A DNA stretch of 64,000 nt. It comes from Bradyrhizobium sp. 186 (GTDB taxonomy: Bacteria; Pseudomonadota; Alphaproteobacteria; Rhizobiales; Xanthobacteraceae). The position numbers and the translations under genes were made by a program. Below are positions 17,059 to 27,452 of the stretch, piece after piece. Numbering within the stretch: the stretch's first letter is position 1; each line of letters opens with the position of its first letter. The notes beneath the pieces are model-generated. The model was not told the DNA's origin. It saw only the letters and a list, made by a program, of their open reading frames with translations, and searched no databases. The stretch covers positions 5,580,001 to 5,644,000 of the forward strand of contig NZ_CP082164.1 in the NCBI RefSeq assembly GCF_023101685.1, in the 5' to 3' direction.

Positions 17059-17480
17059 TGGTGAACTCCTTCTCAGGTAAGTAGCAACCTTCCGGTGGAC
17101 CGGAATAGAGGCTGCGTCCTGGACGCGTTTCGCTATGCCCCTGATTCCAATTTCTGAAGGATCTGTTCTGAGTGGTGGCGCTGGCTTGCTCGTGAGCAAG
17201 GCGAGGGCCAATCCAAAGCTGCGAGCTCGCGGCTTCGCAGGCATTGCATCCCACCCGTGTCTGTCAGTTAGGTCCGGGTGCGGCAATTTCTTGCGGGGGT
17301 GATAGCGCGAAAAGAGAGTGATGGAATATGAGATCGTTCACATACCGCAGTTCCCTGTCGCTCCATCCGGTCACAATTTCCGGAGGACGAGTCTGCATCG
17401 TCGCGATACCCGGGAGCGCGCGAGCGGGAGCTGAAAGGCGCGGTCAGCTCGCAAGCTGTCCCGCGTTTCGCCGAAGTCCG
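17059..17480. other. Intergenic region beside the displaced phaZ end
   Basis: About 420 bp with no convincing gene. On the plus strand a frame leads into the phaZ-like end at 17481 (PAFRRSPIYPLLPCFVHVNS), but upstream of IYPLL I see no similarity to PhaZ. The remainder must contain the promoter of the membrane protein gene. Confidence 0.35.
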
Positions 17481-17520
17481 ATCTATCCACTCTTGCCGTG
17501 CTTCGTGCACGTCAATTCGT
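17481..17520 (+). repeat. phaZ-end direct repeat, copy 2 (possible attachment-site remnant)
   Basis: 34 of 40 bases match the phaZ 3' end at 12651-12690; the last 19 are identical and the stop is kept (TGA instead of TAA), giving IYPLLPCFVHVNS against IYPLLRDFVHVNS in PhaZ. Distance between copies is 4,830 bp. This is what an element that integrates at a gene's 3' end leaves behind, but no recombinase gene lies between the copies. Confidence 0.75.
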
Positions 17521-17537
17521 GAAGCGCAGCGTCATTT

Positions 17538-18143
17538 TTAAGTGGCCTTCAGCCGGAGATGTGCGGCTGTCGGCTTGCGCCCGGCGCCGTTGATCGGCGT
17601 GATGTCCTGCGGGCAGGCCGAGAAGACCACGTAACAATCCCGGACAGCTCGCAGCACCACATGGTCGCCAGGCTTGCTGACAGGCTCGCCCTGCGTCAGG
17701 CTCAGATCGCCGTTGACCGGGATGTTCATGAACAGATTGAGCGGCTGCGGCACATGGCTCGCCTTCAGGCCGATCTCGTCCAAGGCCTCGACCATGTTGT
17801 CCGCGCAGTTGCGATGATAGTCCGTGCAACCCAGATGCTCATAGCGCCAGCGGTCGCATGCCGCCATCAGGGTGTCGTGGATGCCGGGCGATGTGTCTTG
17901 CTCCAGCACCAGGATCGGCTCCCGCTTGTTCGTGAAAAGCGTCTGCCCGGCGGCCGGCATCAGCCGGGCGTTCTCGACCCGGGTATGCTCCATCGACATG
18001 TGGTGTCCGAGATCCTCGATGCAGAACGCCCATGTGTCCACGACCTGAGAGCCATGGGTGTTGATGACCTGGACGGCCTGCCCCTTGCTCAGCCGAACGG
18101 CCTTGCCGCGCGTGGCCGGGATGACGTCAAGTGTCCCATTCAT
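17538..18143 (-). CDS. DUF1989 (urea carboxylase-associated) family protein
   Basis: 201 residues. Conserved pieces of the family are visible: GSQVVDTWAFCIEDLGHHMS, SMEHTR, HDTLMAACDRWRYEHLGCTD, PLNLFMNIPV, and CPQDITPINGAGRKPT near the end; the Cys in the CTDYH and the His and Asp residues are probable catalytic or metal residues. Relatives are the urea-carboxylase-associated proteins, some of which form the carboxyguanidine deiminase CgdAB; here there is only one subunit and no carboxylase. ATG at 18143 follows GAAGGAGG. Last gene of a seven-gene operon, 11 bp after an arginase-family gene, which supports a role in guanidino or urea nitrogen metabolism. Confidence 0.8.
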   Translation of the reverse strand: MNGTLDVIPATRGKAVRLSKGQAVQVINTHGSQVVDTWAFCIEDLGHHMSMEHTRVENARLMPAAGQTLFTNKREPILVLEQDTSPGIHDTLMAACDRWRYEHLGCTDYHRNCADNMVEALDEIGLKASHVPQPLNLFMNIPVNGDLSLTQGEPVSKPGDHVVLRAVRDCYVVFSACPQDITPINGAGRKPTAAHLRLKAT

Positions 18144-18154
18144 GATTTCCTCCT

Positions 18155-19123
18155 TCAAGCGGCGAGACGGGCGCTGCGGCGAGCTGCCCAGCGTGGCTGG
18201 GCGCAGATGTGGCCCAGGAATTCGATGACGGTCAGCGCGCCAAGATAGGCGGTGACCCCGGTACCGACATCGAGCGGCGGGTTGACCTCGACGAAGTCGA
18301 AACCCGCGATATCGTGTCTCTCGGCGATCGCCTTCAGGCTGTCGCGGAGTTCGGCATAGCTCATCCCGTTGGGCTCAGCCGAGACGCAGCCCGGGACCAG
18401 CGACATGTCCATGGCGTCCACGTCGATGCTGACGTAGACGCGGGAATTGGCCGGCAGCAGAGCGGCGATCCCCTCGGGACCCGCCCGCCGGAACTCGCCC
18501 ATCGGGATGATCCGATTGCCGGCGGCGATGACCTCCTCCACCTGAGCCGGCGAATGACGCAGGCTGCGGATGCCGACTTGCGTCAGGCTGAGCGTGTTGT
18601 CCATGCCGGCGATATGGCGAAAGGCGTGGCTGTTGGTGATGGTCAGATCGTTCTCGAACGGCGCGTAGTCTGTATGCGCGTCGAAATGGATGACGTGCAG
18701 CTTCTCCTGGAAGGCGCGAAAGACCGGATAGGTGATCGAATGATCGCCGCCGAGCACCACCGGAAGCGCCCCGCGATCGAGGATCCCGCGTACCATGGCG
18801 GTGATGTTTTCGAAGGTTCGAGGCGCATTGGCCGGATGGATATCGACATCGCCAACGTCGGCGATCAGGCCCTGTGACATTTCCTCGACCAGATATTCGC
18901 GCCGGGTCTCCGGATCGTAATAGCCGCTGCCACTGCCATAGAAGCGCAGCGAGTGCTCGCGTAGCGCGCGGGGCGCAAAGCGGCTGCCGGGCAGGAACGG
19001 CGAACCCTCGTCGAAAGGCACGCCGAGCACGGCAATGGCCGCGTCGAGCCTCGACACATCCTCGCAGATCCGCGAGCGCAGGAAGGACGGGATACCGACA
19101 TAGGGACGGTTGACGCGGGTCAT
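18155..19123 (-). CDS. Arginase/agmatinase family hydrolase (first of two)
   Basis: 322 residues. All binuclear manganese motifs of ureohydrolases are present: GGDHSITYPV, HFDAHTDYAP and SIDVDAMDMSLVPGCVS, plus the late Glu in FDFVEVNPPLD. These enzymes split guanidino compounds (agmatine, guanidinobutyrate, guanidinopropionate, formiminoglutamate or guanidine) into an amine and urea or a related product. The N-terminus (VLGVPFDEGSPFLPGSRFAP) is agmatinase-like. ATG at 19123 is preferred over a long upstream extension that overlaps the ATPase gene. It sits four bases after the ABC ATPase gene and 11 before the DUF1989 gene. Confidence 0.88.
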   Translation of the reverse strand: MTRVNRPYVGIPSFLRSRICEDVSRLDAAIAVLGVPFDEGSPFLPGSRFAPRALREHSLRFYGSGSGYYDPETRREYLVEEMSQGLIADVGDVDIHPANAPRTFENITAMVRGILDRGALPVVLGGDHSITYPVFRAFQEKLHVIHFDAHTDYAPFENDLTITNSHAFRHIAGMDNTLSLTQVGIRSLRHSPAQVEEVIAAGNRIIPMGEFRRAGPEGIAALLPANSRVYVSIDVDAMDMSLVPGCVSAEPNGMSYAELRDSLKAIAERHDIAGFDFVEVNPPLDVGTGVTAYLGALTVIEFLGHICAQPRWAARRSARLAA

Positions 19124-19127
19124 GGCA

Positions 19128-19940
19128 CTACTCCGTAGGGTTGGCTGTGGTGCGAGCGATGCGGTGGTCCGCCCGCACCAGCTCGAGAAAGTTTCGCAGG
19201 CGCGGCTCCTTCGGCGCGGCGATGATGTCGCGCGCCGGCCCCTCCTCCAGGATGCGGCCGCGATCCATGAAGGCAATGCGGTCGGCCAGGCCGGCCGCGA
19301 AGCCGATTTCGTGGGTGACGACCAGCATGGTCATGCCGATGGCGGCTAGCGAGCGCAGCACGCTGAGGACCTCGCTCACCAGCTCCGGATCGAGCGCCGA
19401 GGTCGGCTCATCGAACAGTATCAGCGCCGGATCCATCGCCAGTGCGCGGGCAATGGCCACACGCTGCTTCTGGCCTCCGGAGAGTGCGTGCGGATAGCGG
19501 TCCATCCGGTCGGCAAGCCCAAGCCGCGTCAGCAGGTCTGCGCCGCGCCGCTTCGCCTCGGCGCGCGGCCGGCCCAGCACCACGATCTGCGGCCGCACCA
19601 CGTTTTCGAGCGCCGTCATATGCGGCCAGAGATGGAGTTGCTGGAAGACGATGCCGACCTGCGGGCGCAGGGCGTCGATCTGCCGGCGGCTCTGGTGGCG
19701 CACGACGCCGCCAGGCGTCAATTCGCGCCCCAGCGGCTTGCCCGCCACCTCGATGAAGCCGTCGTCGGGCTGTTCGAGCCAGGTCAGACAGCGCAGCAAG
19801 GTGCTCTTGCCGCACCCGCTCGGACCGATCAGCGCAACGATCTCGCCCGCGTGCACATCGAGATAGACCTGATCGAGCGCGGGCACGCCGTGAAAGCACT
19901 TGGTCAGGGCCGAGACACGGAGGACAGGCGTCGCGCTCAT
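19128..19940 (-). CDS. Polar amino-acid-type ABC transporter ATPase
   Basis: 270 residues. Walker [11 protein letters not shown]-loop in [20 protein letters not shown], signature LSGGQKQR, Walker [14 protein letters not shown] and H-loop [14 protein letters not shown] are all intact. The sequence resembles the GlnQ/HisP group. A ten-residue-plus insertion before the Q-loop ([17 protein letters not shown]) is slightly longer than usual. The ATG at 19940 overlaps the permease stop as TGATG, so translation is coupled. It energises the two permeases encoded directly upstream. Confidence 0.92.
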   Translation of the reverse strand: MSATPVLRVSALTKCFHGVPALDQVYLDVHAGEIVALIGPSGCGKSTLLRCLTWLEQPDDGFIEVAGKPLGRELTPGGVVRHQSRRQIDALRPQVGIVFQQLHLWPHMTALENVVRPQIVVLGRPRAEAKRRGADLLTRLGLADRMDRYPHALSGGQKQRVAIARALAMDPALILFDEPTSALDPELVSEVLSVLRSLAAIGMTMLVVTHEIGFAAGLADRIAFMDRGRILEEGPARDIIAAPKEPRLRNFLELVRADHRIARTTANPTE

Positions 19941-20659
19941 CACGTCCTCCTGGCGACCAGCGAGAGATAGCGCTCGGCGATCCGGTTGCGGCTGACGCCG
20001 TTTGCCTGGACGGCCCCGACGCGGCGTTCCAGCCGCCTGGATGCTTCCGCGATGGTGACCGCGATCAGCCAGTAGATCGACGCTACCGCCGCGAACACCT
20101 CGAAGGGAGCGAAGGTGTTTCCCTGCACGACGAGGCTCTGGTAGGTGAGCTCCGGCACCGTGATGGAGGACAGGACAGCCGACTCTTTCATCATGGTCAG
20201 CGTCATGTTGGTGGACGGCGGCACCAATGCGCGCAGGATCTGCGGCGCCACCACGTGCCACATCGCGCTCATCGGCGACATGCCGATGGCGCGCGCGCTT
20301 TCGAACTGGCCGCGCGGCAGGGTGAGAATCGCAGCGCGCACGATCTCGGCATAGTAGGCGCTGGCGAACAGCGCGAGCGCCACGATCCCGACCAGGGTTG
20401 CCGGCAGACGGATGCCCCAAAACGGCAATCCGTAGTAGACGATGAAGAGAATGATGATGAAGGGGATGTTGCGCAGTGTTTCAACATAGAGCGCGATGAC
20501 GAGCCTCGGCAGCCAACCCGGCATCAACGCGATCAAGGCGGCCGCGATCCCGGCGACATAGCCGATCACCAGGGCCGCAACCGAGACCCGGAGGGTCAGC
20601 CATGCACCTTGCAAGAGGAGTGGCCAATAGTCGACCAGCACGGCGGGATCGAAATGCAT
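19940..20659 (-). CDS. Amino-acid-type ABC transporter permease (second)
   Basis: 239 residues with about five membrane helices. The cytoplasmic EAA loop is visible ([20 protein letters not shown] then QILRALVPP), as is the family opening [20 protein letters not shown]. It belongs to the HisM/GlnP group and pairs with the permease encoded three bases upstream. The basic C-terminal tail ([20 protein letters not shown]) is longer than in the usual family member. Confidence 0.9.
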   Translation of the reverse strand: MHFDPAVLVDYWPLLLQGAWLTLRVSVAALVIGYVAGIAAALIALMPGWLPRLVIALYVETLRNIPFIIILFIVYYGLPFWGIRLPATLVGIVALALFASAYYAEIVRAAILTLPRGQFESARAIGMSPMSAMWHVVAPQILRALVPPSTNMTLTMMKESAVLSSITVPELTYQSLVVQGNTFAPFEVFAAVASIYWLIAVTIAEASRRLERRVGAVQANGVSRNRIAERYLSLVARRT

Positions 20660-20662
20660 CGC

Positions 20663-21322
20663 TCAGACCCGCGCCGCAGCGAAGCGACTTTCGGCCACCC
20701 TGCCGGACAGGCTGATGACGAGATTGATGACGAGGAAGACGAGCGCCGAACCGATCATGGTCTCGAACGGTCGATAGTTCGCGCTGGCGATCTGCTGCGC
20801 AGTGCGCAGCACTTCGACAACGGTGATGACCGACAAGAGTGCCGTGCCCTTCACGATGATCGTCGCTTCATTGATCAGCACCGGAACGATGCGCCGGAAC
20901 AGTTGGGGCAGTACGACCTTGAGCCAGATGGCATGCGGCGGGAGGCCGAGCGCCGTCGAAGCCTCGATTTGACCGGTATCGATGGTGGCGAGACCGCCGC
21001 GCATGCTTTCGCTGACGAAGACCATGCTGTTGAAGGCGATGGCCGAGACGCCCGCCACTTCCGGCGAGAGGTCGAGACCAACTGCCGGAAGCACGTAATA
21101 GGCCATAAAGATCTGGATGAGGAGCGGCGTGCCGCGCACGAAGCTGATAACGACGGCAGCGAACGCATTCACCACGGCGATCTTCAGCGAGCGGACGATG
21201 GTCAACGCGGTGCCGAGCGCAAGGGCCAGCGTGATGATGATGATCGCCAGCCGGACATTCACGGCCGCCGCACCGATCAGACCAGGCAGGATCGACACCA
21301 GATAATCGAGCTTGAAGCCCAT
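20663..21322 (-). CDS. Amino-acid-type ABC transporter permease (first)
   Basis: 219 residues, inner membrane, about five helices. EAA loop: EASTALGLPPHAIWLKVVLP followed by QLFRRIVPVLINE. Opening MGFKLDYLVSILPGLIGAAA is typical of HisQ/GlnP proteins. With the permease at 19940-20659 it forms the heterodimeric channel of the importer. It starts 68 bp after the solute receptor gene. Confidence 0.9.
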   Translation of the reverse strand: MGFKLDYLVSILPGLIGAAAVNVRLAIIIITLALALGTALTIVRSLKIAVVNAFAAVVISFVRGTPLLIQIFMAYYVLPAVGLDLSPEVAGVSAIAFNSMVFVSESMRGGLATIDTGQIEASTALGLPPHAIWLKVVLPQLFRRIVPVLINEATIIVKGTALLSVITVVEVLRTAQQIASANYRPFETMIGSALVFLVINLVISLSGRVAESRFAAARV

Positions 21323-21390
21323 GACACGGGCCTTTCATGTCGCGAGAAGCCTGATCCCACCGTTACCCCTGGTCACCCGCCTTCGAACGG

Positions 21391-22248
21391 CTACATCGCG
21401 CCGGGCGGCAGATAGCCCTGGTCCGGGATCGTCATCTCGAAGCCGAACCATTTCTTCTGAAGGGCCGCGAGGCGGCCGTCGTCACGCATCTTGCGGATCA
21501 CCGCGGAGATGGCGTCCCGCAGGTCCTTGTCGTCGGGCCGCGTCACCCAGGCGAGATAGGTGAATCCGCCTTCCTGGGGCGTCGGCGCCAGCAGTTCGAA
21601 AACGTCGGGCTTGTCCTTGACCAGCGCCGCGAGGCTCGGCAGCGACTGGATCACGGCGTCGACTTCGCCACTGGCGAGCGCCACGTAACTCTCGGGGAAA
21701 GCGGTGAACAGCTTCAGTTCCTTGAAGCCTGCTCCACCCGCGGCCTTCAGCTTGGCATCGAGCGCGCGAGCGACCGGTTCGGTTGACGACGCAAGTTGGG
21801 TTCCGACCACCTTGCCGTTGAGGTCTTCCACCTTGGTGAGCCCGTCGCCCTTGCGCTTCATGGCGTAGGGCACGCCGTCGGCGATTGGCATCGTGTAGGC
21901 GTAGCGCTTGGCGCGCTCCGCATTGATGCCGACCGTGGTGGCGACAAAATCGAACTTGCCGGCCAGCACGCCCGGCAGGATGCCCTGCCAAGGCAGATCG
22001 AGCTGGTTCAGCTTCTTGACGCCGAGCTCCTTGACCACTTCTGCCAGAATATCAGAACCGTAACCGACGACTTTGCCATCCTTGACGAATTCGAAGGGAG
22101 GAAAGGCAGCCTCGGTGCCGACCGTCAACTCGCCGGTCCGCTTGATCTTGTCCAGCGTCGTCTCGGCGAAGGCCTGCTGGCTCGCGACCAGCGCGAGGCA
22201 GGCGCTGCCCGCCAGAACGCCGAATATCGTGCGATTGGTCTTCCGCAT
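21391..22248 (-). CDS. ABC transporter solute-binding protein, family 3
   Basis: 285 residues. Signal peptide MRKTNRTIFGVLAGSACLAL ending QQAFA, then DKIKRTGELTVGTEAAFPPF, the standard family 3 start, and GYGSDILAEVVKELG. The ligand-binding Arg/Asp region AERAKRYAYTMPIADGVPYA is present. ATG at 22248 follows an AGGGATC stretch; longer versions read through a low-quality region. Periplasmic. By context the ligand is probably a cationic guanidino compound, since two arginase-like hydrolases flank the transporter genes; this is inference. Confidence 0.88.
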   Translation of the reverse strand: MRKTNRTIFGVLAGSACLALVASQQAFAETTLDKIKRTGELTVGTEAAFPPFEFVKDGKVVGYGSDILAEVVKELGVKKLNQLDLPWQGILPGVLAGKFDFVATTVGINAERAKRYAYTMPIADGVPYAMKRKGDGLTKVEDLNGKVVGTQLASSTEPVARALDAKLKAAGGAGFKELKLFTAFPESYVALASGEVDAVIQSLPSLAALVKDKPDVFELLAPTPQEGGFTYLAWVTRPDDKDLRDAISAVIRKMRDDGRLAALQKKWFGFEMTIPDQGYLPPGAM

Positions 22249-22292
22249 GGCTGATCCCTTCGTTGTCGATGTCCGCAAAGGTTGCCGCCGCC

Positions 22293-23258
22293 TCAGGCAG
22301 GCGGCGCGTCGAAATAATTCGCCCTCACCGCCGCGCCGATCAGATTCACGATCAGGCGGCCGGCCGTGATGCACGTGATCATGTTGACGTCGATGGACGG
22401 CGTGATCTCCACGATGTCCATGCCGACCACCCGCCCCTTGCGCACCAGACCGTGGATAAGCTTGCGGACCTGGTGGAAGGTGAGCCCGCCCGGAGCCGGG
22501 CCCTCGACGGCAGGCATGACGGTCGGATCGAGGCCATCGGCGTCGATGGTGATGTAATACTGGCCGCCCTCCGGAATCCGCTCGAGCACCGAATCCATGC
22601 CCTTGTCGTGCACCTCGAAGGCCGGAATAATGTTGGAGCCGTAGGCGGCCGCCGCCTCGACCTCTTCGGTCCGTGCGCTGCCCGAGGAGCGGATGCCGAT
22701 CTGGAAGATCTCGCCGATGTGGGGCATTTCGGAGGCCCGCCGGATCGGGCTCGAGAGGCCATCCCGAACGCCGTTCACCTCATCGCGCCAGTCGATATGG
22801 GCATCGACCTGGATCAGCGTGATCGGTCCATGGCCCTTGAAGGCGCGCAGAATCGGGATCGGGATGCCGTGGTCGCCGCCGATGGTGATGGGCATGGCGC
22901 CAGCGGCAAGAATCTTGCTTACCGCTTCTTCGGCGCGGACGTAGTGGCTCTGGAGATTGGTCATGTCGGCAGGCACGTTGCCGACATCGACCACCTTCAA
23001 GGCACGTCCGCCGTAGATCGGGCCGCCGACGTCGAAATCGTAGCGCTCCAGGCCGCGACAGATGCGATCGGTGACCGAACGGACAGCATCGGGTGCCTTC
23101 GTCTGGTCGTTGGTGATCGCGGCGGCATGGTAGGCGCTACCAAACGGAATGCCGAGGATGGCAATATGCGCGTCGAGAGCGTCGAGATCGGTGCAAATAG
23201 GCGACCAGAGCAGGCTCTGGTGCTGGAGCGAAGGTGGCACCGTCAGGGGGAGAGCCAT
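22293..23258 (-). CDS. Arginase/agmatinase family hydrolase (second)
   Basis: 321 residues. Metal motifs: GGDHGIPIPIL, LIQVDAHIDWRDE and ITIDADGLDPTVMPA followed by VEGPAPGGLTFHQV, and the late MDIVEITPSIDV. The PAVEGPAPGG substrate loop matches the agmatinase/guanidinobutyrase/guanidinopropionase group better than the companion hydrolase at 18155 does; the two proteins are only distantly alike, so they probably act on different substrates or steps. First gene of the operon, divergent from the LysR gene across 159 bp. Confidence 0.88.
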   Translation of the reverse strand: MALPLTVPPSLQHQSLLWSPICTDLDALDAHIAILGIPFGSAYHAAAITNDQTKAPDAVRSVTDRICRGLERYDFDVGGPIYGGRALKVVDVGNVPADMTNLQSHYVRAEEAVSKILAAGAMPITIGGDHGIPIPILRAFKGHGPITLIQVDAHIDWRDEVNGVRDGLSSPIRRASEMPHIGEIFQIGIRSSGSARTEEVEAAAAYGSNIIPAFEVHDKGMDSVLERIPEGGQYYITIDADGLDPTVMPAVEGPAPGGLTFHQVRKLIHGLVRKGRVVGMDIVEITPSIDVNMITCITAGRLIVNLIGAAVRANYFDAPPA

Positions 23259-23417
23259 ACGTCCTCCAGGTCACAGCAGTTTGGTCTTGCCGAACAAATC
23301 GGCATCCGGCCACCAAGCGAGCGGTCTGCGCATCGCTCGGGTGTTCTGCAACCGTAGCGTGGACCCGACAACGCGCGGAATGACGATTCGCGAAACCATG
23401 CTTGTAGGAACCGCAAC
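23259..23417. promoter_or_regulatory. Divergent LysR-operon control region
   Basis: 159 bp between two divergent start codons. LysR regulators normally bind such regions at T-N11-A dyads; several A/T-bounded candidates exist here, but none stands out enough to call. Confidence 0.4.
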
Positions 23418-24332
23418 ATGAAGCACGTCGCGCCAGCACCCGTTCCGCATCTCACGGAGGCCGATCTCCGGTTGCTGCGGATCTTTCGCGCCGTCGCTGA
23501 GGCGGGTGGCCTGACCGCAGCGGAAGCCCAACTCGGGATGGAGCGATCGACCATCAGCCGGCATCTGCTGGCGCTGGAGACGCGATTGGGCAGCCGGCTC
23601 TGCTTTCGCGGCCCCTCCGGGTTCGAGTTGACCGATTTCGGCCACAGGGCCCTGCTGGCCAGCATCGCAGCCTGCGACGCCCTTGAAATGGTGCATCACG
23701 AGCTCAATCTGGCCCGGAACATCCTGTCGGGCGAACTGAGGATCGGCATCGCTGACAACTGCCTGTCCAACCCGCATTGCCGGTTGGCGGACACGCTGGC
23801 TCAGTTTCGCGCTGCCGCCCCCAATGTCACCCTGAACATTGCGATCGGCCTGCCGAGCGCGCTCGTCGAGGACGTGCTGGAGCGACGACTGCATCTCGCC
23901 ATCAGCGGGCAGCCTGCCGTCAACAGCAAGCTGGAATACGTCTCGCTGTTCACCGAGGAGTTCCGGCTTTACACGGCGGCAGCGAGGCCGCTTGCGCTGG
24001 ACGCCTTGCGTGACGGCGGTGTGGCTCTGGTGACGCGAACAAACGATCGACGCACACAAAATCTCGCTCGGCGGCTCCATATCAAGCAGCACGCTCTCGC
24101 CTTCGGACTGGAGGCAGTCGCAACAATGCTGGTCGGCGGCGGGTTTGTCGGCTTTTTGCCGAAGCATTATGTCGAGATGCTGAGACCGATCCATCAACTG
24201 GAGGAAGTCTCGGGCGCCGAGGCGTTTCGCTATACGACCCAGTTTTCGCTGATCTCGGCGATCAGTCGACCGCTTCCACCGAGTGGCCGGCTGCTGGCCA
24301 AACTGCTGACCGATCCACAGAGCGCGACCTGA
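23418..24332 (+). CDS. LysR family transcriptional regulator
   Basis: 304 residues. N-terminal winged helix-turn-helix: LRLLRIFRAVAEAGGLTAAE then AQLGMERSTISRHLLALETR and LGSRLCFRGPSGFELTDFG. The effector domain follows (about 95-295), with ELRIGIADNCLSNPHC as its first strand. Typical length. Divergent from the arginase-like/ABC operon, which it most likely controls in response to the imported compound. Confidence 0.9.
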   Translation: MKHVAPAPVPHLTEADLRLLRIFRAVAEAGGLTAAEAQLGMERSTISRHLLALETRLGSRLCFRGPSGFELTDFGHRALLASIAACDALEMVHHELNLARNILSGELRIGIADNCLSNPHCRLADTLAQFRAAAPNVTLNIAIGLPSALVEDVLERRLHLAISGQPAVNSKLEYVSLFTEEFRLYTAAARPLALDALRDGGVALVTRTNDRRTQNLARRLHIKQHALAFGLEAVATMLVGGGFVGFLPKHYVEMLRPIHQLEEVSGAEAFRYTTQFSLISAISRPLPPSGRLLAKLLTDPQSAT

Positions 24333-24449
24333 GCCAGGTCTCGGACACCACCCCCGGGCGTCAACGCAACGAAATCAGAGGGCCTCTAACCCTGACAATG
24401 GCTTCGCAGGCCATGTTGACTGTTGCGAGTCTCCTTGCGTCCTTTTTTT

Positions 24450-26312
<1,863 letters not shown>

Positions 26313-26344
26313 GCGTAAACCCTAACGCTTGCCGCGAGGAAGGT

Positions 26345-26475
26345 GCGCTCCCTCTCCCGCTTGCGGGAGAGGGTTGGGGTGAGGGTGTCTCCGCGGGCGA
26401 TATTCCCGATGAGGAGAAAGCCCTCACCCGGCGCTTCGCGCCGACCTCTCCCGCAAGCGGGAGAGGTAAGAGGGA
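26345..26475. repeat. Dispersed repeat with two exact palindromes
   Basis: CCTCTCCCGCTTGCGGGAGAGG (in two 10-bp arms, 26351-26372) and the same palindrome with AA in the loop (26445-26466) frame GGTGAGGGT/CCCTCACC arms. The unit resembles the CTCCCGC-palindrome repeats scattered between genes in Bradyrhizobium. It lies between the ATPase gene start and the reductase gene stop, inside what would otherwise be one operon, so it may trim or stabilise the transcript. Confidence 0.75.
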
Positions 26476-26513
26476 CTCGTGGCGAAATCGATCCTACCAT
26501 CACCATCGCACCC

Positions 26514-27440
26514 TCAGTAACCTCGCGTCCGGTCTACACGCCCCGGCAAGGCCTCGCCGCGGTGGCGACGCGCGATGGTGTCGAGCACGAAATCGACGGC
26601 CGTTTCCGGCGCTGTCGTGCTCGCGATGTGCGGCGTCAGAAGAATGCGCGGATGGCCCCAGAACGGATGGCCCGCAGGCAGAGGCTCGGGCTCGGCGACA
26701 TCGAGAACGGCAGCCGACAGCACGCCGCTGTCGAGTGCCGCGATCAGATCGGCTTCGATCAAATGCCCGCCCCGCCCGACATTGAGCAGCCGCGCGCCGC
26801 GCGGCAGACGCGCGAACAGATTTGCGTTGAGGAGGCCGCGCGTCTCTGGTGTCAGCGGCAGCAGGCAGACCAGAATGTCGGTGTGCCCGAGGAAATCCGG
26901 CAACGCGTCTGCGCCCGCATAACAAGTGACGCCCTCGATGCTGCGCGGCGATCGATTCCAGCCCGCCAGCGGAAAGCCGAACGATTTGAGTCGCCCCAGC
27001 ACAGCCTGACCGAGCAGACCGAGCCCCATCACGCCGACACGCCGCTTCCCGGTTTGCGTGACCGGGAGCTCGCGCCAGACCTGCTCCCGCTGCTGAGCGA
27101 TGAACTGCACGAGATCGCGATGCAGCGCGAGCACGGACATGCAGGCATATTCGACCATGCGCTCGGTGATGCCCGGCTCCAGCATGCGGACGAGCGGAAC
27201 ATGGGGTGGAAGCTTGGTGATATCGAACTGATCGACGCCCGCACCGACCGAAAAGACGAGCTCGAGATTGGGGAAGGTCGCCGCGATGTCATCCGGCGGC
27301 ACCCACGCCACCAGATAGCGCACCTCTGCGGGATCACCGATGTCGGGCCAGAGCCGGAACGGCAGATCCGGTGCGCGCTCCGCGAATAAGGTCGCCCATT
27401 CGGCGCCGCGAACCATGTTGGCCTTGTAGAGAACCGTCAT
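26514..27440 (-). CDS. D-2-hydroxyacid dehydrogenase, GhrA-like (glyoxylate/hydroxypyruvate reductase)
   Basis: 308 residues. NAD(P) site: VGVMGLGLLGQAVLGRLKS. Catalytic elements in order: the substrate Arg region (RLLNVGRGGHLIEADLIAAL), Glu in DVAEPEPLPAGHPFW, and His in ILLTPHIASTTAP. The short form and LVRMLEPGITERMVEY opening match the GhrA subgroup rather than SerA. Reduces 2-oxo acids such as glyoxylate or hydroxypyruvate with NAD(P)H. It ends close to the DAO-type flavoprotein gene (12 bp), which suggests that the flavoprotein makes a 2-oxo acid this enzyme reduces. Confidence 0.85.
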   Translation of the reverse strand: MTVLYKANMVRGAEWATLFAERAPDLPFRLWPDIGDPAEVRYLVAWVPPDDIAATFPNLELVFSVGAGVDQFDITKLPPHVPLVRMLEPGITERMVEYACMSVLALHRDLVQFIAQQREQVWRELPVTQTGKRRVGVMGLGLLGQAVLGRLKSFGFPLAGWNRSPRSIEGVTCYAGADALPDFLGHTDILVCLLPLTPETRGLLNANLFARLPRGARLLNVGRGGHLIEADLIAALDSGVLSAAVLDVAEPEPLPAGHPFWGHPRILLTPHIASTTAPETAVDFVLDTIARRHRGEALPGRVDRTRGY

Positions 27441-27452
27441 GCCGCCCTGCTC

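Noticed and set aside
23259..23417. Guanidine riboswitch upstream of the arginase-like operon
   Set aside because: Short gap with a LysR gene opposite; I saw no ykkC-type motif, and the spacing is too small for leader plus promoters.
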